Origin: Gallionella sp.
Lineage (GTDB): Bacteria; Pseudomonadota; Gammaproteobacteria; Burkholderiales; Gallionellaceae
Direction of reading: 5' to 3'
Assembly: GCA_029850565.1 (NCBI GenBank)
Contig: JARCRR010000165.1
Span: 1-21,479, forward strand
Length of the DNA stretch: 21,479 nt
This document shows positions 20,328 to 21,479 of the stretch, piece after piece. The notes under the pieces are model-generated. The model saw nothing but the letters and a program-made list of their open reading frames with translations. It made no database searches and had not been told where the DNA came from. Numbering within the stretch: position 1 is the first letter of the stretch; each line of letters opens with the position of its first letter. The position numbers were made by a program, and so were the translations under genes.

Positions 20328-21479
20328 ATGAATCACTATCCGATCTGGAAATACCTGTTGATCCTGTTCGCACTTGTCACCGGCTTGGTCTATGCCTTGC
20401 CGAACCTGTACGGAGAATCACCTGCGGTTCAAGTCTTACCGCTACGATCCAACATGAAGGCGGATACAGCCTTGCTACAGCGCGTTGAAGATGCATTGAC
20501 AAATGCACAACTCACCCCCGAGGTATTGTCGCTCGATGCCAATAGTGTGAAGGCGCGCTTTGCCGATACCGATAGTCAGATCAAGGCGAAAGATGTGTTG
20601 CATGCGCAATTGGGTGACGACTACGTTGTCGCCCTTAATCTGCTGTCGCGTTCCCCGCAATGGCTGACCAACCTCAATGCCTTGCCTATGTACCTTGGCC
20701 TGGACTTGCGCGGCGGTGTGCATTTCTTGATGCAAGTGGATATGAAGGCGGCGTTGGATAAGGCATCCGAATCCACTTCCAGTGATATTCGCAGCACTTT
20801 GCGTGAAGCCAACATCGCCTACGCAGGCGTGACGCGCGATGCGAATGCGATCACCACCAAGTTCCGCGATGCGGATGCACGTGGCAAAGGCGAAGCCGAA
20901 CTCAAGCAACGCTTCTCCGGACTGGAGTTCACCTCCAGTGAAGTGGCGGGCGAGTATCTGTTGATCGCCAACCTTAAGCCGCAAGAGAAGTTGCGCATCC
21001 AAGAATCGGCGGTGCAACAGAATCTGGTCACTCTGCGTAATCGTGTGAACGAGCTGGGCGTGGCTGAGCCGGTCATCCAACAACAAGGTGTCGATCGCGT
21101 CGTGGTACAACTGCCCGGCGTGCAAGACACCGCGCGTGCGAAAGACATTTTGGGCCGTACCGCGACCTTGGAAGTGCGACTGGTGGATGATGAACACCAG
21201 ATCAGTCTGGGTGGGGTCGCTCCTTTCGGCACCGAGATATTCAAAGAACGCGATGGCACTGCGTTACTCGTGAAAAAGACAGTGATTCTGACTGGCGAGC
21301 GCATCAACGATGCGCAACCCGGTTTTGATAATCGCAACAACGAACCCGCCGTCCATATCAATCTGGATGCAGTGGGCGCGCGCAAGTTCAAAGAAGCCAC
21401 CCGTGAGAACGTGGGAAAACGCATGGCCATCATTCTGTTCGAAAGAGGGCGTGGTGAGGTCGTGACGGCCCCTGTGATC
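20328..21479 (+). CDS. secD: Protein translocase subunit SecD, 5' part
   Basis: The frame is open from ATG 20328 to the end of the window (384 codons of about 600 or more expected), so the gene is cut by the boundary, not broken. After an N-terminal membrane helix (about residues 7-24) come the conserved LGLDLRGGVHFLMQVD (residues 123-138), the large periplasmic P1 domain with LRNRVNELGVAEPVIQQQG, and the late VVTAPVI. SecD with SecF uses the proton gradient to complete protein export. A modest GCAAGG ribosome-binding site precedes the ATG. secF is expected just beyond the window. Confidence 0.95.
   Translation, partial: MNHYPIWKYLLILFALVTGLVYALPNLYGESPAVQVLPLRSNMKADTALLQRVEDALTNAQLTPEVLSLDANSVKARFADTDSQIKAKDVLHAQLGDDYVVALNLLSRSPQWLTNLNALPMYLGLDLRGGVHFLMQVDMKAALDKASESTSSDIRSTLREANIAYAGVTRDANAITTKFRDADARGKGEAELKQRFSGLEFTSSEVAGEYLLIANLKPQEKLRIQESAVQQNLVTLRNRVNELGVAEPVIQQQGVDRVVVQLPGVQDTARAKDILGRTATLEVRLVDDEHQISLGGVAPFGTEIFKERDGTALLVKKTVILTGERINDAQPGFDNRNNEPAVHINLDAVGARKFKEATRENVGKRMAIILFERGRGEVVTAPVI

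Noticed and set aside
20328..21479. secD as a pseudogene because no stop is seen
   Set aside because: The frame stays open with conserved SecD motifs up to the end of the window; it is simply cut by the boundary.
1..21479. A novel defence, mobile or secondary-metabolite system
   Set aside because: No transposase, integrase, restriction, CRISPR, toxin-antitoxin or biosynthetic cluster genes are present, and gene order is largely conserved housekeeping.

Overview
The window is a compact stretch of chromosome carrying almost only housekeeping genes, from a Gram-negative bacterium. Outer-membrane components (YfaZ, BamC, small lipoproteins), gene orders shared with Enterobacteria (dapA-bamC, queA-tgt-yajC-secD, nudJ-mnmA...purB) and protein flavour point to a betaproteobacterium. 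Nitrosomonadales, possibly a Gallionella or Sideroxydans relative, is my best guess, but that is inference and not proven by the sequence. There is no phage, insertion sequence, CRISPR array, toxin-antitoxin pair or obvious transferred island.

Layout. 1-3224 (+): the 3' end of an M48 metalloprotease, then a PolB-type 3'-5' exonuclease, a VanZ-like membrane protein and the 23S rRNA methyltransferase RlmD. 3221-4328 (-): a HopJ-family protein and a BAX-inhibitor-1 (YccA-type) membrane protein, separated by a perfect palindromic terminator. 4547-5620 (+): tRNA-Ser(UGA), a YfaZ-type outer-membrane protein, a small secreted coiled-coil protein and a terminator. 5620-7655 (-): the ferrous-iron transporter feoAB. 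7748-9995 (+): dapA, bamC and a metallo-beta-lactamase-fold hydrolase. 10057-11997 (-): an alanine-repeat lipoprotein, an unrecognised protein and the ribosomal-protein hydroxylase roxA. 12090-13060 (+): a Bcp/PrxQ peroxiredoxin overlapping slyD. 13126-17176 (-): nudJ, mnmA, an MscS channel and purB. 17240-17649 (-): an Asr-like basic secreted protein and tRNA-Leu(CAA). 17737-21479 (+): queA-tgt-yajC-secD, with secD running off the end.

Themes. Several genes act on translation: RlmD modifies 23S rRNA, RoxA hydroxylates a ribosomal protein, MnmA, QueA and Tgt modify tRNA anticodons, and two tRNA genes are present. BamC, YfaZ and YajC/SecD belong to envelope biogenesis. FeoAB imports Fe(II), which RlmD ([4Fe-4S]) and RoxA (Fe(II)) need.

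I found no clear new multi-gene system. The points most worth a second look are regulatory: a recurring -10 element followed by a GCGCGCC-like discriminator at many promoters; a 5' leader that can mask the ribosome-binding site of the Asr-like gene; probable leaderless start sites (roxA and perhaps nudJ); two tRNA genes that seem to share transcripts with downstream small exported proteins; and an unknown protein translationally coupled to roxA.
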